A DNA stretch of 17,761 nucleotides from Sphingomonadales bacterium (lineage in GTDB: Bacteria > Pseudomonadota > Alphaproteobacteria > Sphingomonadales > Sphingomonadaceae), in NCBI GenBank assembly GCA_027489295.1, contig JAIYAA010000055.1:1-17761 (forward strand), given 5' to 3'. The translations under genes and the position numbers were made by a program. How positions within the stretch are numbered: position 1 is the stretch's first letter; every line of letters begins with the position of its first letter. Positions 1-7,746 of this stretch are shown here, piece by piece. A model generated the notes under the pieces. The model was given only the letters and a program-made list of their open reading frames with translations, was not told where the DNA came from and ran no database searches.

Positions 1-375
1 ATCCATCGATAGAGGCTGACCCATCCATGCTGGCCTCCTACACCAGCACGGATTCCGAATCAGAAATCACGCCCGTTGGGAATCCCATTTCGATTCATAT
101 CGCTCGAAAACCGCTCTAAAGACGGTGCGAGGGTAAGATGGGCTACGCGCTGCGCGTCGGTTCGGCCGACGTTCGCTTCGGTTCACTGCCGAGGAAATTC
201 CGAGGTTGATCAAGGGCGTTGTCGGCACCATTGCGCGCGAAATCACCACCGAGGGATTGGCGCAGGGAGGATATCGCAGTTGACTATGGACATGGGCCGA
301 AATGTCGCCCTAGGGGGCTTCCCGCGGGACTGAACAAGTACCGATGAGACTGACCCTCGATTGCGAAAGGCTAGC
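1..375. other. Upstream region without a convincing gene
   Basis: No reading frame here looks like an intact gene. On the + strand a frame is open from 137 (just after an in-frame TAA at 134-136) to a TGA at 281-283. Its second half reads like real protein (FTAEEIPRLIKGVVGT, then IAREITTEGLAQGGYRS), so it could be the tail of a decayed gene, but it has no start codon with a ribosome binding site and I do not recognise it. A TTGACT hexamer at 280-285 has no good -10 partner at the usual distance. A promoter for the downstream operon is expected here or further upstream, but none can be assigned with confidence. Confidence 0.5.
51..96. promoter_or_regulatory. Cluster of four GANTC (CcrM-type) sites
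   Basis: Four GANTC pentamers occur within 46 bp: GATTC at 51-55, GAATC at 57-61, GAATC at 80-84 and GATTC at 92-96. The first two form the palindrome GATTCCGAATC. GANTC is the target of the cell-cycle DNA methyltransferase CcrM in alphaproteobacteria, and such sites are usually sparse and often lie in regulated promoters. Whether this cluster is regulatory or part of an old mobile-element end cannot be decided from sequence alone. Confidence 0.35.
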
Positions 376-1503
376 ATGACAGATCTTGATTTTGTCCAAA
401 ATCGGGCAAAGCAGTGGCTGTTTGAAGAGGCTGCGCCATTCTGGGCTGGCCGCGGGGTCCACGACGATGGCATGTTTGTGGAGGCTTTTTCGCCTTCTGG
501 CGAAGTTTTGGACACCATACGTCGCCTCCGGGTCCAGGCGCGCCAGATTTACAGCTTTTGTGAGATCGGTCGCCTGGGGTGGAGCGGCCCTTGGCGCGAA
601 GTGGTCGCGCGGGCGGTCGTTCCTTTTACCGAGCGCGGATTGACCGAGCGCAAGTGGTTCATCAATGCGTTTGACGGACGCGGCGCGCCATCCGATCTGC
701 GGCCGGATTTGTACAGCCAGGCGTTTGGGCTATTTGCTCTGGCGCACGCCGGCGAGATGCTCGAGCGGCGCGATCTTCTAGACCTCGCTGTCGAGGTGCT
801 GGACAGCCTTGAGCTGCATTGGTCTCGCCCGCAGGGCGGGTTCTGGGAGGGCGAGGTGACGGCGTGTCCCCCATTTCGCCAAAATCCCCACATGCACATG
901 TTTGAGGCCGCGCTCGCACACTACCGCGTCACTGGCGATCCCCGGTGGAAAGATCTGGCGACACGGATCTCCACGCTCGTCCGGACACGATTCCAGGATA
1001 CCGCGTCGGGCGCGATTACCGAGTATTTCGACGAAAACTGGCGGCCGCTGGCAACTGCCGAGGGGCGTATCGTGGAACCTGGCCATTGCCTCGAATGGGC
1101 GTGGCTGTTCGAAATTGCTTTTGAACCAATCCGCGACATCGGCACCGCAGAACGCCTGCTGGGCTTTGCCCGTCGACATGGCATTTGCCCGCGCCGTAAC
1201 ATGGCCATCAACGAGGTTTCGCTCGATGGTTCCGTGGTCGATGGCAAGGCTCGTTTGTGGCCCCAGACGGAACGATTGAAATCTGCCGTGGCCCGTCACA
1301 AGCGGACCGGCACTGATGAGGATCGTCAAGAGATCGTAGATGCATGGAATGGCCTAGAGCGCTATTTCGCCGGGAAGCCGGCCGGACTCTGGCATGATAA
1401 GATCGACGAGGATGGAATTGGTATCATAGAGCCATCCCCGGCAAGTTCATTCTACCATATCGTATGCGGCCTGTCGGAGTTGCTTCGGCATAACGCTACT
1501 TAA
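376..1503 (+). CDS. AGE-family (N-acylglucosamine 2-epimerase-like) sugar epimerase/isomerase
   Basis: A cytosolic (alpha/alpha)6-barrel enzyme of the AGE superfamily, which includes N-acylglucosamine 2-epimerase, mannose and sulfoquinovose isomerases and AGE-type mannose-6-phosphate isomerases. With the ATG at 376 the protein has 375 residues, close to the usual 380-420. Family blocks are visible in order: RVQARQIYSF (52-61), QNPHMHMFEA (169-178), VEPGHCLEWAW (233-243, catalytic-type His237), RLWPQTERLKS (293-303) and PASSFYHI (355-362, second catalytic-type His361). The ATG is preferred over the TTG at 361 because GAAAGG at 365-370 sits five bases before it. It heads the sugar-building run, 59 bp before the fkbH-like start. 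The substrate is not readable from sequence. It could convert fructose-6-phosphate to mannose-6-phosphate, or act as a ketose/aldose isomerase on the heptose precursor, since no GmhA is seen in the window. Confidence 0.88.
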   Translation: MTDLDFVQNRAKQWLFEEAAPFWAGRGVHDDGMFVEAFSPSGEVLDTIRRLRVQARQIYSFCEIGRLGWSGPWREVVARAVVPFTERGLTERKWFINAFDGRGAPSDLRPDLYSQAFGLFALAHAGEMLERRDLLDLAVEVLDSLELHWSRPQGGFWEGEVTACPPFRQNPHMHMFEAALAHYRVTGDPRWKDLATRISTLVRTRFQDTASGAITEYFDENWRPLATAEGRIVEPGHCLEWAWLFEIAFEPIRDIGTAERLLGFARRHGICPRRNMAINEVSLDGSVVDGKARLWPQTERLKSAVARHKRTGTDEDRQEIVDAWNGLERYFAGKPAGLWHDKIDEDGIGIIEPSPASSFYHIVCGLSELLRHNAT

Positions 1504-1562
1504 AAAGTGTAGAGACGTTGATTGCAAAATCGCTGCCGGCAAAGGCCAAGAGGTTGCTGAAA

Positions 1563-3368
1563 ATGAAGAATTTCGACAATATCAAAGCGGCGCACAACGA
1601 CCATAATTTCCGCGCGCCTGCTGAGCTTCAGGTAACCCCTACCGTGCTGCGGCGTGGCCTGTTCATTGGCTCCTGCTTTGCAGAGTCAATGAAGTACAAC
1701 GTAGAGCGTGTGTCCGGTGTGCCACATGACTACGTCATGTATCACGCTGCTGGCGATTTAGATGGGAGCCTGGCTCGGCCCATTGGCGACTATGACTACC
1801 AGGTCATCGCACTCGCGTTGCGCTTTATAGTCCCGGAGGATGCATTTTTGCGCCTCGACTTTTCAGATGAAGCGGCTTGCGAGGACTTCTTCTATGCCGC
1901 GCGCGAGCGCATGCTGCAGTGGCTAGAAGGTGCCCTAACCTTCAGCGTTGCGAACAATCTTCTGACATTCGTCAGTAGTTTTCTTGTTCCAGTCCAAAAT
2001 CCGATGGGTCGCCTTCTGCGCAAGAAGACCTATTCGAATATCGCCTACCTCATCCAGAAGCTCAACGAGGCGCTTGAAGATGCCGTTCTCGAGTATCGCA
2101 ACTGTTTCTTGCTTGATCTAGATTCGATCGCGAATACCCTCGGCAAGAAGTATATTTCTGACGAGGTTATGTGGCTTTTTAATCATGGTACAGTGATTAA
2201 CGATTGGGATTACGACAAAGATCGAGAGCGGCTTGAGCCGCAGCCGATGGCTACGCAGCATTTTGATGTTCGTACGGAAGAGTATTGGTCGGCCATCTGG
2301 CGCGAAATCGAAGCCTCTGTTCGGACCGTTCGACAGCAGGATTCTATCAAGCTCGTACTTGTTGACCTAGATGACACGATGTGGCGCGGGATCATCGGTG
2401 AGGATCGTCTTAACGCTGTTCCTACAGAGGGGTGGCCCGTTGCGTTTGCCGAGGCGCTTCATTATTTGAAAAAGCGTGGCATCATTCTTGGAATCCTTTC
2501 CAAGAATGATGACGATCGTATCGTAAATGCCTGGGATCGCCTCTATAACGTGATCAAGCTGCACGATTTCGCGGTGCGAAGGATTAATTGGAATCCGAAG
2601 TCACGAAATATCGATGAAGTACTCCAAGATGTAAATCTGCTCCCGCGTAACGTTTTGTTTATTGATGACAACCCCGTTGAGCGCGATGCGATACGTTCTG
2701 CGTATCCGGAAGTGCGTGTGCTGGGGTCTCACCCATATTATTTCAAGCAGACGCTGATCGGGGCGCCCGAGACGCAGGTTGCTGTTCTCACCGCCGAGTC
2801 TTCGCGGCGAACCGAAATGATTCATAGTCAGATCGAACGTGAAACAACGCGGAAGCGAATGTCCCGAGAAGAATTCTTGGCGTCTCTCGATCTTTCGGTG
2901 CACGTAATCAAGCTGACCGGTGTCGATGATCCCCAATTTCCGCGCGCTTTCGAGCTTCTAAACAAGACCAATCAATTTAATACGACGGGTCGTCGCTGGA
3001 CAATCGAGGAGGTCACCGATTTCCTGAATGGCGGCGGGGACCTTATCGCATACGAAGCAAAGGATAAGTTCACGCAATATGGATTGATCTCGCTATCGCT
3101 GATCGCCGAGGCCGAAATTGTCCAAACGGTAATGAGCTGTCGCGTTATCGGCATGGAGGTTGAGCGCGCCGTGCTCTCGGATGCCGAGGCGCGCATGCGG
3201 GATCGGGCGGGCATGATGTTTGCCAACTTTGTTGCTACGCCTAGCAACGGCCTTTGCCGAGATCTCTACCGTTCCAACGGATATGCGGACGTTGACGGGA
3301 AGTGGCGCAAGCCCAGTGGCGACGCTCTGGTGGTTCCTTCGCATATTGCCCTGGGGGGGGATGTCTGA
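1563..3368 (+). CDS. FkbH-like HAD-IIIC family protein with N-terminal SGNH/GSCFA-like segment
   Basis: A protein of 601 residues from the ATG at 1563, or 616 if the TTG at 1518 is used. The ATG is favoured because AAGAGG at 1548-1553 lies nine bases upstream. The N-terminal third contains FIGSCFAES, resembling the GSCFA/SGNH-hydrolase fold that often precedes FkbH domains. The middle third is a HAD-IIIC domain with motif I DLDDT (268-272), motif II/III GILSKND (310-316) and motif IV FIDDNP (366-371). The C-terminal third (about 430-600) looks like the GNAT-like tail of this family (LLNKTNQFNTTGR). Characterised FkbH proteins make glyceryl-S-ACP from 1,3-bisphosphoglycerate. No carrier protein or ketosynthase is seen here, so a role in putting a glyceryl, lactyl-like or phosphate-derived substituent on the glycan is inference. 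The stop overlaps the next start by one base (TGATG). Confidence 0.88.
   Translation: MKNFDNIKAAHNDHNFRAPAELQVTPTVLRRGLFIGSCFAESMKYNVERVSGVPHDYVMYHAAGDLDGSLARPIGDYDYQVIALALRFIVPEDAFLRLDFSDEAACEDFFYAARERMLQWLEGALTFSVANNLLTFVSSFLVPVQNPMGRLLRKKTYSNIAYLIQKLNEALEDAVLEYRNCFLLDLDSIANTLGKKYISDEVMWLFNHGTVINDWDYDKDRERLEPQPMATQHFDVRTEEYWSAIWREIEASVRTVRQQDSIKLVLVDLDDTMWRGIIGEDRLNAVPTEGWPVAFAEALHYLKKRGIILGILSKNDDDRIVNAWDRLYNVIKLHDFAVRRINWNPKSRNIDEVLQDVNLLPRNVLFIDDNPVERDAIRSAYPEVRVLGSHPYYFKQTLIGAPETQVAVLTAESSRRTEMIHSQIERETTRKRMSREEFLASLDLSVHVIKLTGVDDPQFPRAFELLNKTNQFNTTGRRWTIEEVTDFLNGGGDLIAYEAKDKFTQYGLISLSLIAEAEIVQTVMSCRVIGMEVERAVLSDAEARMRDRAGMMFANFVATPSNGLCRDLYRSNGYADVDGKWRKPSGDALVVPSHIALGGDV
3353..3360 (+). 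repeat. G8 homopolymer doubling as the Shine-Dalgarno of the HddA-type kinase
   Basis: Eight consecutive G residues occupy the last codons of the fkbH-like gene and end seven bases before the ATG (3368) of the next gene, so the tract is also the only good ribosome binding site for that gene. The fkbH-like stop (3366-3368) and the kinase start (3368-3370) overlap as TGATG, an arrangement typical of translational coupling. Adding one G would join the two genes in one frame, and removing one would send FkbH into a third frame. Confidence 0.7.
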
Positions 3369-4456
3369 TGTCGAAGTTAATTCGAGACTTTTCGACTGTT
3401 TCGCTCGGCAGGCGGCAGCCGTCGCTCATTCGGGCGAGGGCGCCATTACGGCTCGGGCTCGCCGGCGGCGGTTCGGACGTCTCACCCTATTGCGACGAAT
3501 ATGGCGGGGCGATCTTGAACGTAACGATCGACAAGTTCGCTTATGCAACGCTACAGCGTAGATCAGACCGCCGTGTCGAGTTTAGATCGGTCGATCTGAA
3601 TGTCACAGAATCCTTTGACGTAGACGAAGTCGCCGTAGCTGGTAGCAAGCTCAAGCTACACGCGGGCGTATATCGCCGCGTTATCGACAAGTTCAACGAC
3701 GGCAAACCAATCCCACTCACGCTGACATCTGAGGTTGAGGCGCCTCTCGGTTCCGGCCTTGGGTCATCATCCGCGTTGGTCGTGGTTATGGTATCTGCCT
3801 TGTGTGAATTGGTTCGAGCACCTCTTGGTGAATATGATCTCGCTCGATTGGCATATGCTATCGAGCGCGAAGACCTTCTGCTAGCAGGCGGAAAGCAGGA
3901 TCAATATGCGGCTGCCTTTGGTGGTTTCAATTTTATGGAATTCTATGGCAATAATCGCGTCGTAGTTAATCCGCTGAGAATTCGTTCCGATGTTCGAAAC
4001 GAACTTGAATCTTCTATTTTGCTCGCTTTCACCGGACGTTCGCGCGAATCTGCAAACATCATCGATGCGCAGGCGAAGTCGATCAGTAGCGGCGGAAAGT
4101 CGCTTGACGCCATGCATCAACTCAAGGCCGAAGCGAGCGCGATGAAAGAGGCGCTGCTGTTCGGCGACATGCCGGACGTCGGCGCCATCCTGCAGCGCGG
4201 CTGGGAGGCGAAGAAGCAGACCTCAGTTGCTGTCTCCTCTCCTGAAGTGGAGCAATTGTTTGACCTCGCGCTTAACAATGGTGCGCTGGCGGGTAAGCTT
4301 TCAGGCGCCGGCGGTGGCGGCTTTGCGATGTTTTTGATCGAGCCCGCGCACCGCACGGATGTCGCGCGGCTGATCCGTGAAAATACAAACTGTCAGGTTG
4401 AAACCTGCCGCCTAATCACAGAAGGGGCGACAACATGGGCGTATCCACAATGGTGA
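3368..4456 (+). CDS. hddA: GHMP kinase, D-glycero-D-manno-heptose-7-phosphate kinase type (HddA)
   Basis: A cytosolic sugar kinase of the GHMP family with 362 residues, a normal length. It most likely phosphorylates D-glycero-D-manno-heptose 7-phosphate at O1 to give the alpha 1,7-bisphosphate, the second step toward GDP-heptose. Visible motifs are the N-terminal RAPLRLGLAGGGSDV (24-38), the ATP-binding PLGSGLGSSSAL (126-137), the HddA-type GGKQDQYAAAFGG (174-186) and the C-terminal KLSGAGGGGFAMF (310-322). The ATG at 3368 is chosen over in-frame upstream codons because the family begins close to the RAPLR block and because a poly-G Shine-Dalgarno lies at 3353-3360. A neighbouring guanylyltransferase/GmhB fusion supplies the next two reactions, which strengthens the heptose assignment over other GHMP sugar kinases such as fucokinase. 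Confidence 0.88.
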   Translation: MSKLIRDFSTVSLGRRQPSLIRARAPLRLGLAGGGSDVSPYCDEYGGAILNVTIDKFAYATLQRRSDRRVEFRSVDLNVTESFDVDEVAVAGSKLKLHAGVYRRVIDKFNDGKPIPLTLTSEVEAPLGSGLGSSSALVVVMVSALCELVRAPLGEYDLARLAYAIEREDLLLAGGKQDQYAAAFGGFNFMEFYGNNRVVVNPLRIRSDVRNELESSILLAFTGRSRESANIIDAQAKSISSGGKSLDAMHQLKAEASAMKEALLFGDMPDVGAILQRGWEAKKQTSVAVSSPEVEQLFDLALNNGALAGKLSGAGGGGFAMFLIEPAHRTDVARLIRENTNCQVETCRLITEGATTWAYPQW

Positions 4457-4466
4457 TTGTCGTCTG

Positions 4467-5333
4467 ATGAGGGAAGTCCGCATCATTGTTGTGGGCGCAA
4501 CTGGCTATGTTGGTTCGCGTGTTCTTAACGCTGCTGCCGAGCGAGGGATTGCAGTCGGTATTTCCTCGAAACAAGGCGCGGATGGTCTGGGGCCTATCGA
4601 CTTGGCCCGACCCGAGGTGTTTGACTACTCGGCGATTGGGGAGAGTGATCGGATCGTTCTTTGCAGTGCGATTTCAAGTCCCGACCTCTGTGCTCGCGAG
4701 TACGACCATGCGTATGCCGTCAACGTGACGGGTACGAACGCGTTCATCACCAACTGTACCGATCGTGGCGCCCGCGTCGTATTCTTGTCATCCGACGTCG
4801 TCTACGGGGCAACTGATCACCCCGCAGATGAAGGGGATGATTGTCGCCCCGTAGGTGTCTACGGCGCGATGAAGCGCAAAGTGGAAGAGGCAGTCGAACA
4901 TAACCGCAGTGTTCGGGTAGCCCGCTTGTCGTACGTGCTCTCGGATCATGACAAGTTCTCGACCTATCTTGCGGCCTGCGCTAATCAGGGCGTTCCCAGC
5001 GAGGTTTTTCACCCGTTTTCGCGACGGGTCGTGCACTTGGGCGACGTTGTTGCCGGGCTGCTCCGCATGGCGACCGACTGGGACGAACCATTCGATACAA
5101 TGGTTAATTTCGGGGGGGCGAAGCTTGTCACACGGCTTGACATTGCCCACGAGGTCAAGAAGCGGCACTTCCCGGACCTGCAGATCAAAGTCGTCGAGCC
5201 AGAGGACAGTTTCTTCCGCGAGCGCCCTCGCGTGATCGACATGGCAACGGGACGCTTCGAGAAAATTCTTGGCCGCCCACCTCTGTCACTGGAAGAGGCA
5301 GTTGCTCTCACCGCGGTTCATTCTTCAAAATAA
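4467..5333 (+). CDS. SDR-family nucleotide-sugar reductase (RmlD/DmhB-like)
   Basis: A 288-residue extended short-chain dehydrogenase/reductase with a Rossmann glycine motif GATGYVG (10-16), a strand ending FLSSD (106-110) and the catalytic YGAMK (Tyr132, Lys136). Proteins of this length and layout resemble dTDP-4-dehydrorhamnose reductase (RmlD) and other 4-keto-sugar reductases. Next to a GDP-sugar 4,6-dehydratase and heptose genes, the likely role is NAD(P)H reduction of the 4-keto group of GDP-6-deoxy-4-keto-heptose, the DmhB-type step. A different deoxysugar substrate cannot be excluded. The start follows the kinase stop by ten bases, and GGTGA overlapping that stop (4452-4456) can serve as the binding site. 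Confidence 0.8.
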   Translation: MREVRIIVVGATGYVGSRVLNAAAERGIAVGISSKQGADGLGPIDLARPEVFDYSAIGESDRIVLCSAISSPDLCAREYDHAYAVNVTGTNAFITNCTDRGARVVFLSSDVVYGATDHPADEGDDCRPVGVYGAMKRKVEEAVEHNRSVRVARLSYVLSDHDKFSTYLAACANQGVPSEVFHPFSRRVVHLGDVVAGLLRMATDWDEPFDTMVNFGGAKLVTRLDIAHEVKKRHFPDLQIKVVEPEDSFFRERPRVIDMATGRFEKILGRPPLSLEEAVALTAVHSSK

Positions 5334-5381
5334 AGTCGTGATGTCTCAGCGGACATGGCGCAGATCAACGGAGTTTTATAA

Positions 5382-6392
5382 ATGGCTGCGAAGGCATTGA
5401 TTACCGGTATAACCGGTATGGTTGGTTCTCATCTTGCAGACTATATTATCGAAAACACCGACTGGGAAATATATGGGCTGTGCCGGTGGCGCAGCCCCTT
5501 ATCCAATATCAGTCACTTAATCCCGCGCATAAACGCCAAGGATCGAATTCACCTTCTTTACGGCGATCTCCGCGACTCGTTGTCGCTCGACCAGGTCGTT
5601 AGAGATTGTAAGCCGGATTACGTATTCCATCTCGCGGCCCAAAGCTACCCAAAGACTAGTTTCGACGCGCCTATCGAGACGTTCGATACCAATATTGAGG
5701 GCACCGAACGCTTGCTGGCCGCCTTGCGACGGCATGCGCCTGAAGCTGTCATCCATGTGTGTGCTTCGTCCGAGGTGTTTGGCCGAGTGCCAAAGGAGAA
5801 GCTTCCTATTGATGAAGAGTGTACGTTCCATCCGGCTTCACCGTACGCGATTTCGAAAGTCGGTACCGACCTAATCGGTCGATACTATGGCGAAGCGTAC
5901 AACATGAAGGTGATGACGACCCGTATGTTTACGCATACCGGGCCTCGTCGTGGAGACGTATTCGCGGAATCTACCTTCGCTAAACAGATTGCTCTAATCG
6001 AAAACAACTTAATTCCGCCCGTTGTAAAGACCGGAAATCTCGAATCGCTACGCACGTGGGCTGACGTACGGGATGCTGTCCGGGCATATTACATGCTCGT
6101 AACTATGAATCCCTTGGGCGGTGAATATTATAATATCGGCGGCAATCACGTGGCATCAGTGCGTGAAATGCTCGATACACTGCTTAATCTTTCGACGGTA
6201 AGGAATATCACGGTTGAAATGGATCCAGATCGCCTGCGACCGATTGACGCGGATCTCCAGGTTCCCAACACGGCCAAGTTCAAGGCGCACACCGGGTGGG
6301 AGCCAGAAATTCCGTTCAAGCGGACGATGGCCGACCTTCTCGACTATTGGCGGGAGCGCGTGTCGCGAGAAGGTAACTTCCTGACTCGCTGA
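5382..6392 (+). CDS. GDP-mannose/GDP-heptose 4,6-dehydratase-type SDR
   Basis: A 336-residue extended SDR of the GDP-mannose 4,6-dehydratase group. Visible features are the NAD-binding GITGMVG (9-15), GDLRD (61-65), HLAAQSYP (83-90), the active-site CASSEVFG (127-134, with a Glu after Ser as in 4,6-dehydratases), the catalytic YAISK (155-159) and a nucleotide-binding RTWADVRD (224-231). The family oxidises C4 and eliminates water across C5-C6, giving GDP-4-keto-6-deoxy sugars. Because GDP-manno-heptose genes flank it, I infer activity on GDP-D-glycero-alpha-D-manno-heptose, as for DmhA in Yersinia and WcbK in Burkholderia. GDP-mannose remains possible, as does the Rmd-type reductase role, since Gmd and Rmd proteins are close relatives. 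CGGAG at 5369-5373 is the ribosome binding site, eight bases before the ATG. Confidence 0.85.
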   Translation: MAAKALITGITGMVGSHLADYIIENTDWEIYGLCRWRSPLSNISHLIPRINAKDRIHLLYGDLRDSLSLDQVVRDCKPDYVFHLAAQSYPKTSFDAPIETFDTNIEGTERLLAALRRHAPEAVIHVCASSEVFGRVPKEKLPIDEECTFHPASPYAISKVGTDLIGRYYGEAYNMKVMTTRMFTHTGPRRGDVFAESTFAKQIALIENNLIPPVVKTGNLESLRTWADVRDAVRAYYMLVTMNPLGGEYYNIGGNHVASVREMLDTLLNLSTVRNITVEMDPDRLRPIDADLQVPNTAKFKAHTGWEPEIPFKRTMADLLDYWRERVSREGNFLTR

Positions 6393-6401
6393 GATGTGAG
6401 T

Positions 6402-6490
6402 GGTTGGTTGCGTGCCGTCCTTTTCCACTTGTAGTGAAGAGCTCCCGGGCATCGCCGCAGCGCGTTGCCCGGGGGTTTTGGCAACCAACC
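6402..6490. repeat. Nested inverted repeats between the dehydratase and wcbI-like genes
   Basis: A perfect 10-bp inverted repeat (GGTTGGTTGC at 6402-6411, GCAACCAACC at 6481-6490) encloses a second perfect 8-bp inverted repeat (CCCGGGCA at 6444-6451, TGCCCGGG at 6466-6473). Both arm pairs lie between the dehydratase stop and the preferred start of the next gene at 6511. In RNA the two stems could form together as a long stem-loop with an inner hairpin. Confidence 0.65.
6444..6479 (+). terminator. Possible intrinsic terminator or attenuator
   Basis: The GC-rich inner stem CCCGGGCA/TGCCCGGG with a 14-base loop is followed by two more G and then TTTT (6476-6479). This resembles a rho-independent terminator, although the U tract is short. 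It would partly uncouple the sugar-building genes from the wcbI-like gene and the exporter genes downstream. It may act as an attenuator rather than a full stop. Confidence 0.4.
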
Positions 6491-6510
6491 CGATTGAGCG
6501 GACCGAAAGC

Positions 6511-7545
6511 GTGATCAGCCCTGCCTTATCATCCCGCCGTGTTTTGTTTGTTGGGAAGTGCCATGCGCTTGTACTGCGGGAAATGCTTTCGCGCTTTTGC
6601 AAAACGCCAGCACTATTTGATGTTACGGATCTTGCTCAAGGCGATGCGACTAGCACGATAGTCGAGCGGGCTGCTGCATATGATGCCGTCATCTTCATTC
6701 ATGCCGATTATACGTATGAGGACAAGTGCCGAGATGCCTTGGCAACGCTCGCGCCTTTGGCTGGTTATAAGTTCGTAACGCTGCCGCCGCTGAGTTGGCT
6801 TGGTTATTATCCAGGGCTAACGCTAACGCGTTCCTCCGGCTGGTGCTATGAAGAGCATCTGAATATGCGGCACAGCATTAATGATGTTGACGCGTTCGTT
6901 GATCGTGCTCTTGAGTTAGAAATCGACGCGCTGGCGGCAATTTCTCACTTCGATGCTTGTAATCGACGTTTGCGAGAATTCGAACGTAAGGTCGGTTGCA
7001 GTATTTCGCTGTCCGAATTCATCCAGCGTGAGAGCCTTCTACACAGACTTTTCCTGATGCCGACGCATTGCAGTAGTATGCTATATGCACATATTTGTAA
7101 TCTGTTATCAGAAGTGTTAGATTTGGTTCTCTCTGATGATATCGATTCAATGCAATCGGAGGTTCAGGCTGACGCAATCGTGCCAATATTGCCGGGTGTT
7201 GAACGCGCTTTAAGCCTACAGTTTAAGGCGACCGAGTATGTGATGCATTTCGCAACGGGTCTTCGCGCATTTTCTTGGCGTGAGTGGCTCACTCTCCTGT
7301 TTTACGCTCGCGCGGGCGCGGTCTATCTTTCCCCCGGTTGGGGAGCTCAGCTTGAAGTCGTGCACGGGGGCATGGCGATCCAGCTTGTGCGGAATCAGGT
7401 CCTCTATGCGCTCAAAGAGGAGGGTCAGTACGTTGTCCTGGATTCGTCCCCTTCTTTGCGTGCTGCGCTCCCAGGCGGAACGGTGGTGCGGCTCGTTGGC
7501 AACAACTGGGAGGTTCGGTCAATTGAGGGCTTTAGCCTCGCCTGA
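6511..7545 (+). CDS. wcbI: WcbI-like polysaccharide biosynthesis protein (putative acyltransferase)
   Basis: From the GTG at 6511 this is a 344-residue protein. An upstream GTG at 6400 would add 37 residues, but that stretch is made of the nested inverted repeat, has low-complexity content and lies before the family's first conserved block, so I prefer 6511. The beginning, RVLFVGKCHALVLREML (10-26), matches the WcbI pattern of a hydrophobic strand, G-x-C and a helix. LPPLSWLGYYPGL, about 70 residues later, resembles the family's F/L-P-P-x-x-x-x-G-Y-x-P signature. WcbI of Burkholderia pseudomallei binds coenzyme A and acetyl-CoA and is thought to acetylate the 6-deoxy-heptose capsule. A similar modification role here is inference from that family and from the heptose neighbours. 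The C-terminal half (about 150-344) is not recognised. Part of the gene around 7080-7150 is AT-rich compared with the genes before it. Confidence 0.65.
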   Translation: MISPALSSRRVLFVGKCHALVLREMLSRFCKTPALFDVTDLAQGDATSTIVERAAAYDAVIFIHADYTYEDKCRDALATLAPLAGYKFVTLPPLSWLGYYPGLTLTRSSGWCYEEHLNMRHSINDVDAFVDRALELEIDALAAISHFDACNRRLREFERKVGCSISLSEFIQRESLLHRLFLMPTHCSSMLYAHICNLLSEVLDLVLSDDIDSMQSEVQADAIVPILPGVERALSLQFKATEYVMHFATGLRAFSWREWLTLLFYARAGAVYLSPGWGAQLEVVHGGMAIQLVRNQVLYALKEEGQYVVLDSSPSLRAALPGGTVVRLVGNNWEVRSIEGFSLA

Positions 7546-7735
7546 GCGAGCGTGGCAGAGGTTGCAATGGCAAGATAGGGCTGATACCGAGCGCACAATT
7601 CTGATCGGGCAGAACCGAATTTAAAGTCCGCAATCTGCGCTCGTCCACGACCGAAATCCTGCTTCTGCGGCGTTTCACTCCAAGCGCTCGTGATGGGAGA
7701 TTGCCGGCTGCCTGCGCATTCAGATGCACTTGATT

Positions 7736-7740
7736 TGAGG
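7736..7740 (+). promoter_or_regulatory. Ribosome binding site deciding the KpsE-type start
   Basis: TGAGG lies six bases before a GTG at 7747. The upstream candidates, GTG 7690 and ATG 7693, have no purine-rich sequence in front. The 200 bases between 7546 and 7746 hold no gene; a promoter may be present but no clear -35/-10 pair is visible. Confidence 0.5.
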
Positions 7741-7746
7741 TACGTG

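Noticed and set aside
280..308. TTGACT at 280-285 as a promoter -35 box for the operon
   Set aside because: At 16 to 18 bases downstream there is no AT-rich -10 hexamer, so the match rests on one box only.
778..1329. Long - strand open frame opposite the AGE gene
   Set aside because: It runs antisense to a gene with clear family motifs, its translation has no recognisable motif, and it is explained by GC-rich third positions.
5400..5420. Direct repeat of ACCGGTAT at the start of the dehydratase gene
   Set aside because: It simply encodes the duplicated Thr-Gly-Ile/Met of the NAD-binding glycine motif and is not an independent repeat element.
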